This document shows positions 44,949 to 57,706 of a stretch of 59,233 nucleotides of DNA, one piece after another. Location: NCBI RefSeq assembly GCF_019209865.1, contig NZ_JAHUTT010000018.1, forward strand, positions 1 through 59,233, given 5' to 3'. The notes under the pieces are model-generated. The model was not told where the DNA came from and did not search any database. It worked only from the letters and a program-made list of their open reading frames with translations. Positions within the stretch are counted from its first letter, which is position 1. Each line of letters opens with the position of its first letter. Both the position numbers and the translations under genes were made by a program. Origin of the DNA: Shewanella sp. NIFS-20-20 (GTDB taxonomy: Bacteria > Pseudomonadota > Gammaproteobacteria > Enterobacterales > Shewanellaceae).

Positions 44949-45023
44949 CTAGGCCCATTAGCCTAGGATCAGTTAGTATATCGCCAATTTCGGGCCGAAA
45001 GGCCAATCAAACTAGGACAAAAC

Positions 45024-45464
45024 ATGAGCAAAATCGATGTGATCGTAGGTACCACGTTAGGCGGTACCGAGTATGTTGCCGATGAAATAGTGGCGCTATT
45101 GACCGATGCGGGTCATCAAGTTGAGCTGCATTTAAGCCCATCGTTAGCCGATATCGATAAAAAATCGCTGTGGTTAATCGTATCATCGACCCATGGAGCC
45201 GGAGAATTGCCGGATAATTTACAGCCCTTTTTTAAAGATCTTAGGCTGACGCAACCGGATCTAACCGATCTAACATTTGCCTTATGTGCCATCGGTGATT
45301 CCAATTACGATACTTTTTGTCAGGGGCCTGAAGCACTGATTTCAGAGTTATCCTTCTTAGGCGCACGCACTTTTGTGGACAAGATCCAAATCGATGTTCA
45401 ACAGCAAACAGTGCCTGAAGACTTAGCAATTCAGTGGCTTAACCGCTGGATCTCTACCCTGTAA
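45024..45464 (+). CDS. mioC: Flavodoxin-like protein MioC
   Basis: A 146-residue short flavodoxin beside oriC. FMN phosphate loop GTTLGGTEYVAD, then SSTHGAGELPDN and CAIGDSNYDTFCQGP ring-binding loops. In E. coli MioC supports biotin synthase, and its transcription enters oriC. It points toward oriC here as well. Confidence 0.93.
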   Translation: MSKIDVIVGTTLGGTEYVADEIVALLTDAGHQVELHLSPSLADIDKKSLWLIVSSTHGAGELPDNLQPFFKDLRLTQPDLTDLTFALCAIGDSNYDTFCQGPEALISELSFLGARTFVDKIQIDVQQQTVPEDLAIQWLNRWISTL

Positions 45465-45514
45465 TTCGATCCTCCCCCAATATAAACCAGATCTACTCAC
45501 ATCTTAGATCTGGT

Positions 45515-45523
45515 TTATCCACA
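45515..45523 (+). promoter_or_regulatory. DnaA box in oriC (perfect, R4-like position)
   Basis: TTATCCACA, exact consensus, on the mioC side. Confidence 0.85.
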
Positions 45524-45547
45524 AATTATGCTCTATATGTACAAATC

Positions 45548-45556
45548 TGTGCATAA
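45548..45556 (-). promoter_or_regulatory. DnaA box in oriC (variant)
   Basis: Minus strand TTATGCACA, one mismatch from the consensus. Confidence 0.55.
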
Positions 45557-45620
45557 GCTATTATTTTTCTCTGATCAAACCATGTACTATTCACATACCC
45601 AATCGCTTAAAGATCCACCC

Positions 45621-45629
45621 TGTGGATAA
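45621..45629 (-). promoter_or_regulatory. DnaA box in oriC (perfect)
   Basis: TGTGGATAA on the plus strand, i.e. TTATCCACA on the minus strand. Confidence 0.85.
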
Positions 45630-45724
45630 AACAGCGATCTATCCCCACCTTATTTGCCAATAGATCGCGGGTAGATCACAGGATCGCAATCTTATAAGTG
45701 CATGAATTTAAAGGTTTTATAGGC

Positions 45725-45733
45725 TTACCCACA
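45725..45733 (+). promoter_or_regulatory. DnaA box in oriC (variant) beside the unwinding element
   Basis: TTACCCACA, one mismatch, closest to the A/T-rich repeats, the place of R1 in E. coli. Confidence 0.6.
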
Positions 45734-45748
45734 GATATTGGCGATCCT

Positions 45749-45792
45749 AATAATAAGAGATAATAAGAGATCTATATAAAGATCTTAAGATC
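45749..45792 (-). repeat. DNA unwinding element with GATC-starting 13-mers
   Basis: Minus strand 13-mers GATCTCTTATTAT (45760-45772), GATCTTTATATAG (45772-45784) and GATCTTAAGATCT (45780-45792), like the E. coli L/M/R repeats that begin with GATCT. A tandem 10-mer TAATAAGAGA occurs twice at 45751-45770 on the plus strand. Confidence 0.8.
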
Positions 45793-45910
45793 TATTAGTC
45801 CGATCCTGATGCGATCCTTGATTGAAAATAGATCATTCACCTTGTCTAAGACAAATGCTAAAATAGTCAGCTAGTAAAATTTCGATCTTTAAATATCAAA
45901 AGGCAGTTGT

Positions 45911-47800
45911 ATGCATTTTCATGAACGGTTTGATGTAATTGTTGTAGGTGGTGGTCATGCCGGAACTGAAGCCGCATTGGCTGCTGCCAGAATGGGCTCA
46001 AAAACCTTATTACTGACCCATAACGTAGATACCTTAGGGCAAATGTCTTGTAATCCTGCCATCGGTGGTATTGGCAAAGGCCATTTGGTGAAAGAAATTG
46101 ATGCCTTAGGTGGCGCCATGGCAACGGCTACCGATCTTGCCGGCATTCAATTTAGAACGCTTAACTCAAGCAAAGGTCCTGCAGTCAGAGCTACTCGCGC
46201 TCAAGCTGACCGAGCACTTTACAAGCAAGCCATTTTAAATATCTTGCAACACCAACCCAACTTACGGATCTTCCAACAAGGCGTTGATGATCTGGTGGTT
46301 GAAAATGATCAAGTGGTTGGTGTCGTCACGCAAATGGGCTTGGCATTCTCAGCCCCTAGCGTGGTATTGACGGCGGGTACCTTTTTGGGTGGTAAAATCC
46401 ATATTGGTTTAGAGAATTACAGCGGTGGCCGCGCCGGTGATCCACCATCAATTGCCTTAGCCAACAGACTACGTGATTTGCCGATCCGTGTTGGCCGTTT
46501 AAAAACCGGTACTCCACCAAGAATCGATGCTAACACCATTGATTTTTCACGGATGACTGAGCAAAAAGGCGATAACCCATTACCTGTGATGTCGTTTATT
46601 GGTAATGTGGATCAACATCCGCAACAAGTTTCGTGTTATATCACTCATACCAATGAAAAAACCCATGACATTATTCGTGGTGGATTGGATCGTAGCCCGA
46701 TGTATTCAGGAGTTATCGAAGGCATTGGTCCACGTTATTGCCCGTCAATTGAAGATAAGATCCATCGCTTTGCCGATAAAAGCTCGCATCAGATCTTTAT
46801 TGAACCAGAAGGCTTAACGACCACAGAAATTTATCCAAACGGCATCTCGACCAGCTTACCTTTTGATGTTCAGATCAATTTGGTCCGATCGATCACAGGG
46901 ATGGAAAATGCTGAAATTATTCGCCCAGGTTATGCGATTGAGTACGATTATTTTGATCCGCGCGATCTTAAAAACTCATTAGAAACCAAAGCGATTAAAG
47001 GCTTGTTCTTTGCGGGACAAATCAATGGCACCACAGGTTACGAAGAAGCCGGTGCCCAAGGGCTACTCGCCGGCATGAATGCCTCATTGTTTGTACAAGG
47101 TAAAGAATCATGGGCGCCACGTCGTGATGAAGCCTACTTAGGTGTGTTAGTCGATGACTTATCAACCTTAGGAACCAAAGAACCCTACCGTATGTTCACT
47201 AGCCGTGCTGAGTATCGTTTGTTATTACGTGAAGATAATGCTGATTTACGTTTAACAGAAAAAGGTCGCGAGTTAGGGTTAATTAATGATGATCGTTGGG
47301 CAAAATTTAATGCCAAGCGTGAAGCCATTGAAACTGAATTACAGCGTTTACGTGGCCAATGGGTACATGTTAACTCACCATTACTCAGTGGCTTAAACCC
47401 ACATTTAAATACTCCAATATCACGTGAAGCGACGTTTGAAGATCTGCTCAAACGACCTGAACTTGATTATGAAAAATTGATGAAGATTGAAGGCTTTGGT
47501 CCTGCGATTAGCGATCCTATGGCCGCAGAGCAAGTGCAAATTCAAGTGAAATATGCAGGCTATATTCAACGTCAACAAGACGAAATTGCCAAAGCGATGC
47601 GTAATGAAAATTCACGTTTACCACTGAATTTAGACTACAGCGAAGTGCCTGGGTTATCGAACGAAGTTATCGCTAAATTAAATAGCCATAAGCCAGAAAC
47701 CATAGGTCAAGCCTCTCGCATTTCTGGGATTACACCGGCCGCGATTTCGATTTTGTTAGTGCACCTTAAAAAGCGGGGATTACTGCGTAAATCAGCCTAA
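45911..47800 (+). CDS. mnmG: tRNA uridine-34 modification FAD enzyme MnmG (GidA)
   Basis: Partner of MnmE, 629 residues. FAD motif [19 protein letters not shown] at the N-terminus, the [13 protein letters not shown] signature with a conserved Cys, a second Cys region [15 protein letters not shown]-binding insert, and a helical C-terminus ending in [13 protein letters not shown]. Located immediately right of oriC as in E. coli. Confidence 0.97.
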   Translation: MHFHERFDVIVVGGGHAGTEAALAAARMGSKTLLLTHNVDTLGQMSCNPAIGGIGKGHLVKEIDALGGAMATATDLAGIQFRTLNSSKGPAVRATRAQADRALYKQAILNILQHQPNLRIFQQGVDDLVVENDQVVGVVTQMGLAFSAPSVVLTAGTFLGGKIHIGLENYSGGRAGDPPSIALANRLRDLPIRVGRLKTGTPPRIDANTIDFSRMTEQKGDNPLPVMSFIGNVDQHPQQVSCYITHTNEKTHDIIRGGLDRSPMYSGVIEGIGPRYCPSIEDKIHRFADKSSHQIFIEPEGLTTTEIYPNGISTSLPFDVQINLVRSITGMENAEIIRPGYAIEYDYFDPRDLKNSLETKAIKGLFFAGQINGTTGYEEAGAQGLLAGMNASLFVQGKESWAPRRDEAYLGVLVDDLSTLGTKEPYRMFTSRAEYRLLLREDNADLRLTEKGRELGLINDDRWAKFNAKREAIETELQRLRGQWVHVNSPLLSGLNPHLNTPISREATFEDLLKRPELDYEKLMKIEGFGPAISDPMAAEQVQIQVKYAGYIQRQQDEIAKAMRNENSRLPLNLDYSEVPGLSNEVIAKLNSHKPETIGQASRISGITPAAISILLVHLKKRGLLRKSA

Positions 47801-47827
47801 AGATTTCGGCTAGGTAGCACCATCACG

Positions 47828-47853
47828 AGGGAAGCTTAGGCTTCCCTTCTTTT
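47828..47853 (+). terminator. Rho-independent terminator after mnmG
   Basis: AGGGAAGC / TTAG / GCTTCCCT stem followed by TCTTTT, 28 bp after the stop. Confidence 0.75.
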
Positions 47854-47907
47854 ATCCTGAGTCGCATAATAGCGATCAGATTACATTCATATTTTCAGAG
47901 GTGTCGA

Positions 47908-48525
47908 GTGCAGACTCTACTGACGAGCTATTTAGCTCAAACAGGCTTAAGCGTTACCCCAAAGCAACAAGAGCAGCTGCTTAATTTTGTCGCCATGCTG
48001 GATAAATGGAATAAGGCATATAACCTGACGTCGGTGCGCGATCCTAAGCAAATGCTCATTCGTCATATTATGGACAGTTTAGTGGTTTCGCCTTACCTGC
48101 AAGGCCAACGTTTTATCGACGTGGGGACTGGCCCTGGGTTACCAGGAATACCCCTGGCCATCATCAATCCTGATAAAGAGTTCTATTTACTCGATAGCCT
48201 AGGTAAGCGGATCCGTTTTCAGAGACAAGTTGCCTTTGAGCTTGGAATCGACAATATCACTTCGATTGAAAGTCGAGTGGAAGCATTTGAACCTGAACAG
48301 AAATTTGATGGGGTTCTGAGTCGCGCCTTTGCGTCAGTGACGGATATGCTCACTTGGTGTCATCACCTGCCAAAAGACGATGGCTGTTTTTATGCGTTAA
48401 AAGGTCAGTTAAGTGATGAGGAAATGGCATCGATCCCTGATGGCTTTAAGTTGATTGAAACCATTGAGTTAGTCTTGCCTGATTTACATGAACAACGCCA
48501 TTTATTAAAACTGATAAAGCAATAA
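47908..48525 (+). CDS. rsmG: 16S rRNA m7G527 methyltransferase
   Basis: 205 residues, the GidB family. SAM motif [17 protein letters not shown], then [12 protein letters not shown] and VLSRAFASV. Starts with GTG at 47908, after CAGAGGTG. Follows mnmG in the standard order. Confidence 0.95.
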   Translation: MQTLLTSYLAQTGLSVTPKQQEQLLNFVAMLDKWNKAYNLTSVRDPKQMLIRHIMDSLVVSPYLQGQRFIDVGTGPGLPGIPLAIINPDKEFYLLDSLGKRIRFQRQVAFELGIDNITSIESRVEAFEPEQKFDGVLSRAFASVTDMLTWCHHLPKDDGCFYALKGQLSDEEMASIPDGFKLIETIELVLPDLHEQRHLLKLIKQ

Positions 48526-48667
48526 TCAGGATGATATTAGGTGTCTGACTTGCAATCATGGCGGACATCAAGCAATTTGTTATTTACCGCATTGATAACT
48601 CATGCATTCTTAAGCATTACTTGCGTGAATTTTTCGATAATTTGAGTCTGACAGACAGGGTGAGAAG

Positions 48668-49450
48668 GTGGCGAAAATTATTGCCGTGGCCAACCAGAAG
48701 GGTGGCGTAGGAAAAACAACGACTTGTGTAAATTTAGCAGCCTCGCTTGCTGCCACAAAACGCAAAGTACTCTTGATTGATCTCGATCCGCAAGGAAATG
48801 CCACCATGGGCAGCGGTGTCGATAAGTATGATCTTGAAAATACCGCCTATGAACTTCTGGTTGAAGAAAAGCCTTTTGAGGACATCGTTATTCGCAATAC
48901 GGCGGGTAAATATGATCTCATCGCTGGTAATGGTGATGTCACTGCCGCTGAAATTAAGCTCATCCAATTTTTTGCGCGAGAAGTGCGTTTACGCAATGCA
49001 CTGGCACCAATCCGCGATCAGTATGATTATATTTTTATCGATTGCCCACCTTCTCTTAATATGCTGACGGTCAATGCGATGTCTGCCGCCGATTCCGTGC
49101 TAGTGCCGATGCAATGTGAATACTATGCCTTAGAAGGTCTCACGGCCCTAATTGATACCATCGGCAAGCTGGGTACCATGGTGAATCCCGGCCTCGCCAT
49201 CGAAGGGATCTTGCGTACCATGTACGATCCTCGAAACCGTCTTGCCAATGATGTGTCCGATCAGCTGAAGCATCATTTTGGTGATAAAGTTTATCGCACT
49301 GTGATCCCACGTAATATTCGTTTAGCTGAAGCCCCTAGTTTTGGTGCCCCGGCCATGTATTATGATAAGACCAGTGCTGGTGCTAAAGCTTACCTTGCTC
49401 TTGCTGGTGAAATCATTCGACGTGCCGAACAGCAAGCTGAAAAAGCATAA
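48668..49450 (+). CDS. parA: Chromosome partitioning ATPase ParA (Soj)
   Basis: 260 residues. Deviant Walker A KGGVGKTT near the N-terminus ([18 protein letters not shown]), [11 protein letters not shown], and FIDCPPSLN as Walker B. No N-terminal DNA-binding extension, so a chromosomal type I ParA. GTG start. ParB starts ten bases after its stop; both act on the parS sites noted at 25250 and 29370. Confidence 0.95.
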   Translation: MAKIIAVANQKGGVGKTTTCVNLAASLAATKRKVLLIDLDPQGNATMGSGVDKYDLENTAYELLVEEKPFEDIVIRNTAGKYDLIAGNGDVTAAEIKLIQFFAREVRLRNALAPIRDQYDYIFIDCPPSLNMLTVNAMSAADSVLVPMQCEYYALEGLTALIDTIGKLGTMVNPGLAIEGILRTMYDPRNRLANDVSDQLKHHFGDKVYRTVIPRNIRLAEAPSFGAPAMYYDKTSAGAKAYLALAGEIIRRAEQQAEKA

Positions 49451-49460
49451 AGGAAAAATA

Positions 49461-50360
49461 ATGACCACAAAAAAACGGGGACTGGGTAAAGGGCTGGATG
49501 CGTTATTGAGTACCAGTCACGCTGCTAACCAAAAAATAAGTCTTGATGCGGAGACACAGCATCAGAGCGAAATCGACACGGTTCAAGACGATAGTTTACG
49601 TCATCTCGACCTCGATCAATTGCAACCTGGTAAATACCAACCGCGCAAAGATATGTCACCCGAGGCGTTGCAAGAATTAGCTGATTCCATTAGCACGCAA
49701 GGTATCATTCAGCCGATAGTGGTGCGCCCTTTGGGCACTGATCGCTATGAGATCATGGCCGGTGAGCGACGGTGGCGGGCGGCGGGATTGGCTAAATTAG
49801 ACAAAGTGCCTTGTTTAATTAAGCATGTGGCTGATGAAGCGGCCATCGTCATTGCCTTGATTGAGAACATTCAGCGTGAAGATCTCAATGCCATGGAAGA
49901 AGCCATTGCATTACACCGCTTAACCCAAGAATTTAGCTTAACTCACCAACAGGTCGCCCAAGCCGTAGGTAAGTCTCGAACGACGGTCACAAACTTACTG
50001 AGATTAAACAGCCTGAACGATACTGTTAAGCTGATGTTAGAGAACGGTGACATCGACATGGGGCACGCCCGTGCTTTGTTAACGGTTGAGGGTGAAACTC
50101 AAACCGAACTTGCTAAATTAGTGATTGCAAAAGGGCTGACGGTTCGTGAAACTGAAAAGCTGGTAGCTCAAACACATAACCCGGTTAAACTTCCTGAAAA
50201 TAATATTAAAGATCCCGATGTTAGTCGTTTAGAAAGCCAGTTAATTGAGCGTCTCGGGGCAAAAGTTGCAATTAATCACAATAAAAAAGGCCAAGGCAAA
50301 ATTGTAATTAATTATCAAAATCTCGCTGAATTGGACGGAATTCTAGAGAAAATTCATTAA
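49461..50360 (+). CDS. parB: Chromosome partitioning protein ParB (Spo0J)
   Basis: 299 residues. N-terminal KKRGLGKGLDALL, the CTPase/clamp domain with GERRWRAAG, the helix-turn-helix LTHQQVAQAVGKSRTTVTNLL that reads parS, and a C-terminal dimerisation region. AAGGA precedes the ATG by eight bases. Cotranscribed with parA. Confidence 0.95.
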   Translation: MTTKKRGLGKGLDALLSTSHAANQKISLDAETQHQSEIDTVQDDSLRHLDLDQLQPGKYQPRKDMSPEALQELADSISTQGIIQPIVVRPLGTDRYEIMAGERRWRAAGLAKLDKVPCLIKHVADEAAIVIALIENIQREDLNAMEEAIALHRLTQEFSLTHQQVAQAVGKSRTTVTNLLRLNSLNDTVKLMLENGDIDMGHARALLTVEGETQTELAKLVIAKGLTVRETEKLVAQTHNPVKLPENNIKDPDVSRLESQLIERLGAKVAINHNKKGQGKIVINYQNLAELDGILEKIH

Positions 50361-50471
50361 AAAAGCTGGGTTAATAGTTTATTGTGTAAATTTGTGACAC
50401 TTGTTAATCTTCAAATAATCTAGTTTTGGGCCTACATCACGTTAAAAGTCTCTTTTTTAATAATCTCAGCG

Positions 50472-50499
50472 TTGCAAAGACTCCTTGAAAAGGTATACT
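50472..50499 (+). promoter_or_regulatory. Probable atp operon promoter
   Basis: TTGCAA (50472-50477), 16-bp spacer, TATACT (50494-50499), about 85 bp before atpI. Consensus match only. Confidence 0.5.
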
Positions 50500-50585
50500 T
50501 TCGCATGCTTTTTGTAGCATGGCAGACGATGTTATTTAACATGTCCGGTCATAAATACATTAAGACAGAAAGTGGAGAATGAAAA

Positions 50586-50969
50586 TTGAGTAAAATTTTA
50601 GCGCGACGCGGCCGCTGGTCAGCCTACCGGTTAGTCCTGATGCAAGTGTTTGTTGCTGGAATTGTAACAATTATCTTCTCTGGAATGTGGGGAGTTCGCT
50701 TTGGTGCTTCGGCATTAGCCGGAACCATTATCGCTGTGCTCCCTAATTTTGTATTCGCAACCCTCGCTTTCTCTCACTCGGGAGCAAGTTCAGCAGATAA
50801 GATTATTAAATCTTTCTACTTGGGGGAAGCGGTAAAGATGCTGTTGACCATCGTATTGTTTTCGTTAGTTTTTTTGAACATGGACGTGGAGTTTATGCCA
50901 TTGTTTGTGACTTATGCTATCGCGTTGACTGTACATTGGGCAGCACCTTTATACTTCAAGCAAAGTTAA
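50586..50969 (+). CDS. atpI: ATP synthase assembly protein AtpI
   Basis: 127 residues with four hydrophobic segments, including MQVFVAGIVTIIFSGMW and LLTIVLFSLVFL. AtpI helps assemble the c-ring and is not part of the final enzyme. The start appears to be TTG 50586 after GTGGAG; the nearest ATG is out of frame. Confidence 0.85.
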   Translation: MSKILARRGRWSAYRLVLMQVFVAGIVTIIFSGMWGVRFGASALAGTIIAVLPNFVFATLAFSHSGASSADKIIKSFYLGEAVKMLLTIVLFSLVFLNMDVEFMPLFVTYAIALTVHWAAPLYFKQS

Positions 50970-50978
50970 GTGGGATGA

Positions 50979-51818
<840 letters not shown>

Positions 51819-51857
51819 GGGTTGCTGAAGAAATTTTTAAACTAAATCATCAACTAA

Positions 51858-52136
<279 letters not shown>

Positions 52137-52174
52137 AAAAACGCTTCTGTCTTAACTCTAAATAGGAGGCTGTT

Positions 52175-52645
52175 GTGAATATCAACGCTACCCTAATCGG
52201 TCAGACGGTCGCCTTTATTATCTTCGTGTGGTTCTGCATGAAGTATGTTTGGCCTCCTTTGATGCATGCCATCGAAGATCGCCAAAAAAGGATTGCTGAT
52301 GGTATCGCTGATGCGGACCGTGCGGCAAAAGACCTGGAGTTGGCTCAGGCGAAAGCGACTGATCAACTTAAAGAAGCTAAGGCTACTGCCAACGAAATTA
52401 TTGATGCTGCTAACAAGCGCAAAAACCAAATCGTTGAAGAAGCCAAGGCTGAAGCAGACGCTGAGCGTGCAAGAATCATCGCTCAGGGTAAAGCAGAAAT
52501 TGAAGCTGAACGTAATCGCGTGAAAGAAGATCTGCGTAAGCAGCTCGCTTCTCTGGCCGTTATCGGCGCAGAGAGAATCCTTGAACGTTCGATCGATCAA
52601 GCCGCCCATAGCGACATAGTTAATAAACTAGTTGCTGAAATTTGA
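52175..52645 (+). CDS. atpF: ATP synthase F0 subunit b
   Basis: 156 residues: one N-terminal membrane helix ([16 protein letters not shown]) and a long Ala/Lys/Glu-rich coiled coil forming the peripheral stalk. GTG start after AGGAGG. Confidence 0.96.
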   Translation: MNINATLIGQTVAFIIFVWFCMKYVWPPLMHAIEDRQKRIADGIADADRAAKDLELAQAKATDQLKEAKATANEIIDAANKRKNQIVEEAKAEADAERARIIAQGKAEIEAERNRVKEDLRKQLASLAVIGAERILERSIDQAAHSDIVNKLVAEI

Positions 52646-52660
52646 TAAGGGAGTGGAGTT

Positions 52661-53194
52661 ATGGCTGAGTTAACCACCATTGCTCGCCCTTATGCTAAGG
52701 CAGCTTTTGATTTTGCTGTAGAACATCAAGCAGTGGAAAAATGGGCAGAAATGCTTGATTTTGCCGCATTAGTTAGTGAAAACGACACTATGCGTCCACT
52801 GCTGTCTGGCTCCATGGCCAGTGCTCAACTCGCTAACCTGTTTATCAGTGTGTGTGGCGAGCAGATGGATACACAAGGTCAAAACCTGATCAAGGTAATG
52901 GCTGAAAACGGTCGCCTCGAGGTTCTGCCTGCTGTGGCTCAGCTGTATGCTGAGTTTCGCAATGACTGGGAAAAAGTGATTGAAGCCGATGTGGTTTCAG
53001 CAACCGAACTCAGTGAAGAGCAAGTACAGCAGATTAGTCTCTCTTTGGAGAAACGTCTCACACGCAAAGTTAAGCTGAACTGTAGTGTCGATGCTGGCTT
53101 AATCGCCGGTGTAACTATTCAAGCAGGAGACCTGGTTATTGATGGGTCGGTACGAGGTAAATTATCTCGTCTTGCTGATAGCCTGCAGTCGTAA
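52661..53194 (+). CDS. atpH: ATP synthase F1 subunit delta
   Basis: 177 residues; [15 protein letters not shown] opens and a C-terminal [19 protein letters not shown] is the family signature. Links the b stalk to the alpha subunits. Confidence 0.96.
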   Translation: MAELTTIARPYAKAAFDFAVEHQAVEKWAEMLDFAALVSENDTMRPLLSGSMASAQLANLFISVCGEQMDTQGQNLIKVMAENGRLEVLPAVAQLYAEFRNDWEKVIEADVVSATELSEEQVQQISLSLEKRLTRKVKLNCSVDAGLIAGVTIQAGDLVIDGSVRGKLSRLADSLQS

Positions 53195-53208
53195 TTGGGA
53201 GTTTGAGC

Positions 53209-54750
53209 ATGCAACTGAATTCCACTGAAATCAGCGATCTGATTAAGCAGCGGATCGAGCAGTTCGACGTCGTTAGTGAAGCTCGCAACGAAGGTACTAT
53301 CGTTGCAGTAAGTGACGGCATCATTCGCATTCACGGCTTAGCCGATGTAATGCAAGGTGAAATGATCGAACTGCCAGGTAACCGTTATGCTATCGCGTTG
53401 AACTTAGAACGTGATTCTGTCGGTGCCGTAGTAATGGGTCCTTATGCTGATTTAGCTGAGGGCGTAAAAGTTAAGACTACTGGTCGTATTCTGGAAGTTC
53501 CAGTGGGCCGTGGTTTGCTGGGTCGTGTTGTTAACACCCTCGGTGCTCCAATCGACGGTAAAGGACCTATCGATAATGATGGTTTCTCACCGGTTGAAGT
53601 GATTGCTCCTGGTGTTATTGACCGTAAGTCAGTATCACAACCAGTGCAAACTGGTTATAAAGCCGTTGACTCTATGATCCCAATCGGTCGTGGTCAGCGT
53701 GAATTGATCATTGGTGACCGTCAGACTGGTAAAACAGCGATGGCGATCGATGCCGTGATCAACCAGAAAAATTCTGGTATCAAGTGTGTGTACGTCGCTA
53801 TTGGTCAGAAAGCTTCTACCATTGCTAACGTAGTGCGCAAACTTGAAGAGCATGGTGCATTAGCTAACACTATCGTTGTTGTTGCTACTGCCTCAGAAGC
53901 TGCTGCCCTGCAGTTCTTAGCACCATACTCTGGTTGCTCTATGGGTGAATACTTCCGTGACCGTGGTGAAGATGCCCTGATCGTATACGATGACCTGTCA
54001 AAGCAGGCTGTTGCATATCGTCAAATTTCTTTGCTGCTGAAGCGTCCACCAGGACGTGAAGCATACCCAGGTGACGTATTCTATCTACACTCTCGTTTGC
54101 TGGAACGTGCTTCTCGCGTTAACGAAGAATATGTAGAGAAGTTCACTAATGGTGCAGTGAAAGGTAAAACCGGTTCGTTAACCGCATTGCCAATCATTGA
54201 AACCCAAGCGGGTGACGTATCTGCATTCGTACCTACCAACGTAATTTCTATTACCGATGGTCAGATCTTCCTTGAAACCGACTTGTTCAACTCTGGCTTA
54301 CGTCCAGCGGTTAACCCTGGTATTTCGGTATCTCGTGTGGGTGGTGCGGCTCAGACTAAGATCATCAAGAAACTGTCCGGTGGTATTCGTACCGCACTGG
54401 CACAGTATCGAGAGCTTGCTGCGTTCTCACAGTTTGCATCAGATCTTGACGATGCAACTCGCGCTCAATTAGAGCACGGTGAGCGTGTTACCGAACTGAT
54501 GAAGCAAAAGCAATATGCGCCTATGAGCGTAGCTGATCAGGCTGTGTCTATTTTCGCAGCTGAAAAAGGTTACCTGAAGGTCGTTGCGCTGAACAAGATC
54601 GGTAGCTTCGAAGCGGCTCTGCTCTCTTTCATGAACACTGAACATGCACAACTGATGAACACCATTAACGAGACTGGCGATTATAACGCTGATATCGAAG
54701 GTGAACTGAAAGCTGGCCTGGACAAGTTCATGGAAACCCAAACCTGGTAA
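53209..54750 (+). CDS. atpA: ATP synthase F1 subunit alpha
   Basis: 513 residues. Non-catalytic nucleotide site with Walker [10 protein letters not shown] near 170, and the signature region [17 protein letters not shown] 53209 ([12 protein letters not shown]) is preferred to a TTG two codons earlier. Confidence 0.97.
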   Translation: MQLNSTEISDLIKQRIEQFDVVSEARNEGTIVAVSDGIIRIHGLADVMQGEMIELPGNRYAIALNLERDSVGAVVMGPYADLAEGVKVKTTGRILEVPVGRGLLGRVVNTLGAPIDGKGPIDNDGFSPVEVIAPGVIDRKSVSQPVQTGYKAVDSMIPIGRGQRELIIGDRQTGKTAMAIDAVINQKNSGIKCVYVAIGQKASTIANVVRKLEEHGALANTIVVVATASEAAALQFLAPYSGCSMGEYFRDRGEDALIVYDDLSKQAVAYRQISLLLKRPPGREAYPGDVFYLHSRLLERASRVNEEYVEKFTNGAVKGKTGSLTALPIIETQAGDVSAFVPTNVISITDGQIFLETDLFNSGLRPAVNPGISVSRVGGAAQTKIIKKLSGGIRTALAQYRELAAFSQFASDLDDATRAQLEHGERVTELMKQKQYAPMSVADQAVSIFAAEKGYLKVVALNKIGSFEAALLSFMNTEHAQLMNTINETGDYNADIEGELKAGLDKFMETQTW

Positions 54751-54800
54751 AAATCATCGAGGTGTCGTAGACACCTCAAGGTCCAGATTGGAGAGTAGAG

Positions 54801-55661
54801 ATGGCCGGCGCTAAAGAGATTAAAACCAAGATCGCGAGTGTTCAAAACACTCAGAAGATCACGTCCGCTATGGAAATGGTGGCTGCCAGTAAGATGCGTA
54901 GAGCACAAGAGCGCATGGCAGCGAGTCGTCCCTATGCGGAGAATATGCGTAAGGTGATCGGTCACGTCGCGCAAGGTTCTCTTGAATATAAACACCCCTA
55001 TTTAGAGGTGAGAGAGGCCAAGCGAGTAGGCTACATTGTGGTAGCCACCGACCGTGGTCTTTGTGGTGGTCTGAACGTTAACCTATTTAAAAAGGTTATC
55101 GCAGACGTGAAGAGCTGGAAAGAGCAAGGTGCAGAAGTTGAATTTTGTGCCATTGGTGCTCGCAGTGTTCAGTTCTTTAAAAGCTTCGGTGGCCAAGTAT
55201 CGGCTCAAGCATCGGGTTTAGGTGATGCACCTAAATTAAATGACTTGATTGGTACTGTTAAGGTCATGCTGGATGCTTACAACGAAGGCAAACTGGATCG
55301 TCTGTATGTGGTATTCAACAAGTTTGTGAACACCATGGCGCAGACCCCCGTGATCGAACAGCTGCTGCCTTTACCTAAATCCGATGAAGATGATATGGCT
55401 CATCACTGGGATTATATCTACGAGCCAGATCCAAAAGAACTGTTAGAACAGCTTTTGGTTCGTTACGTAGAATCTCAGGTTTATCAAGGTGTTGTCGAAA
55501 ATATTGCGTCTGAACAGGCTGCCCGTATGGTGGCGATGAAGGCTGCAACCGACAATGCTGGCGAGCTTATCAATGACTTGCAGTTGGTATACAACAAGGC
55601 CCGTCAGGCTGCAATTACGCAGGAACTGTCGGAAATTGTGTCAGGTGCCGCAGCGGTTTAG
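54801..55661 (+). CDS. atpG: ATP synthase F1 subunit gamma
   Basis: 286 residues; the rotating central shaft. N-terminal [20 protein letters not shown] and C-terminal [14 protein letters not shown] helices form the coiled coil; the Rossmann-like middle domain begins at [10 protein letters not shown]. Confidence 0.97.
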   Translation: MAGAKEIKTKIASVQNTQKITSAMEMVAASKMRRAQERMAASRPYAENMRKVIGHVAQGSLEYKHPYLEVREAKRVGYIVVATDRGLCGGLNVNLFKKVIADVKSWKEQGAEVEFCAIGARSVQFFKSFGGQVSAQASGLGDAPKLNDLIGTVKVMLDAYNEGKLDRLYVVFNKFVNTMAQTPVIEQLLPLPKSDEDDMAHHWDYIYEPDPKELLEQLLVRYVESQVYQGVVENIASEQAARMVAMKAATDNAGELINDLQLVYNKARQAAITQELSEIVSGAAAV

Positions 55662-55666
55662 GTTAG

Positions 55667-57085
<1,419 letters not shown>

Positions 57086-57121
57086 CTGAGCATTTTTGCT
57101 TAGTGTTTTAAGGAGAACCCG

Positions 57122-57550
57122 ATGGCAGGCATTACAGTACAGCTTGATATCGTTAGTGCAGAAAACAACATCTTTTCCGGGCGAGTAGAACACTTGCAGG
57201 TTTCTGGTGTTGAGGGTGAGCTGGGCATTATGCACGGTCACTCGCCTCTGCTGACTAAGATCAAGCCTGGCATGGCGCGTATCGTCAAGCAAGACGGTGG
57301 CGAGGAAGTGTTCTATCTTTCAGGTGGTATTCTGGAAGTGCAACCTGCTTCGATTTCCGTACTGGCTGATGTGGTATTGCGTGCTAATGACATTGATGAA
57401 GCAGCTGCTTTAGAAGCTAAGCGCCGCGCAGAAGCCGATATGGCTAATGCTGGGGCAGATTTCAACTATGCTGCTGCCGCCGTTGAGTTGGCGCAAGCCA
57501 TTGCTCAGTTGCGTGTGGTTGAAACCATCAAGAAAGGCCTGCACCGTTAA
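57122..57550 (+). CDS. atpC: ATP synthase F1 subunit epsilon
   Basis: 142 residues; an N-terminal beta-sandwich with [17 protein letters not shown] and a C-terminal helical hairpin that inhibits ATP hydrolysis. Last gene of the operon. Confidence 0.96.
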   Translation: MAGITVQLDIVSAENNIFSGRVEHLQVSGVEGELGIMHGHSPLLTKIKPGMARIVKQDGGEEVFYLSGGILEVQPASISVLADVVLRANDIDEAAALEAKRRAEADMANAGADFNYAAAAVELAQAIAQLRVVETIKKGLHR

Positions 57551-57567
57551 GGTGTAGGTTGGCTGTG

Positions 57568-57596
57568 AAAAGGCGTCCTTCGGGGCGCCTTTTTTG
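57568..57596 (+). terminator. Rho-independent terminator of the atp operon
   Basis: AAAAGGCGTCC / TTCG / GGGCGCCTTTT, an 11-pair stem (one G-U) capped by a C(TTCG)G tetraloop with a T tail, 17 bp after atpC. Confidence 0.9.
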
Positions 57597-57706
57597 TAGA
57601 TAAAAAACCTATAATCAAGATATAACTTAGGATAGTGCACCGGGAGCACTGATCTTTGAAAGGCTTTTGGGTACAATTGCGCCAGTAAATTGAAAAGGAA
57701 TCTATC

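Larger units (their letters stand above)
45465..45910. other. oriC: Chromosomal replication origin oriC
   Basis: The 446-bp gap between mioC and mnmG, the E. coli oriC position. It holds 17 GATC sites (45468, 45490, 45507, 45573, 45612, 45636, 45663, 45674, 45682, 45743, 45769, 45781, 45789, 45802, 45813, 45831, 45884), at least four DnaA boxes or near-boxes on both strands, and an A/T-rich unwinding element of 13-mers near mnmG. On the minus strand the order is unwinding region, then boxes, then mioC, as in E. coli. Confidence 0.95.

Noticed and set aside
47425..47445. CACGTG-centred sequence in mnmG as a possible fifth parS
   Set aside because: Only the centre matches; about five mismatches to the 16-bp consensus.
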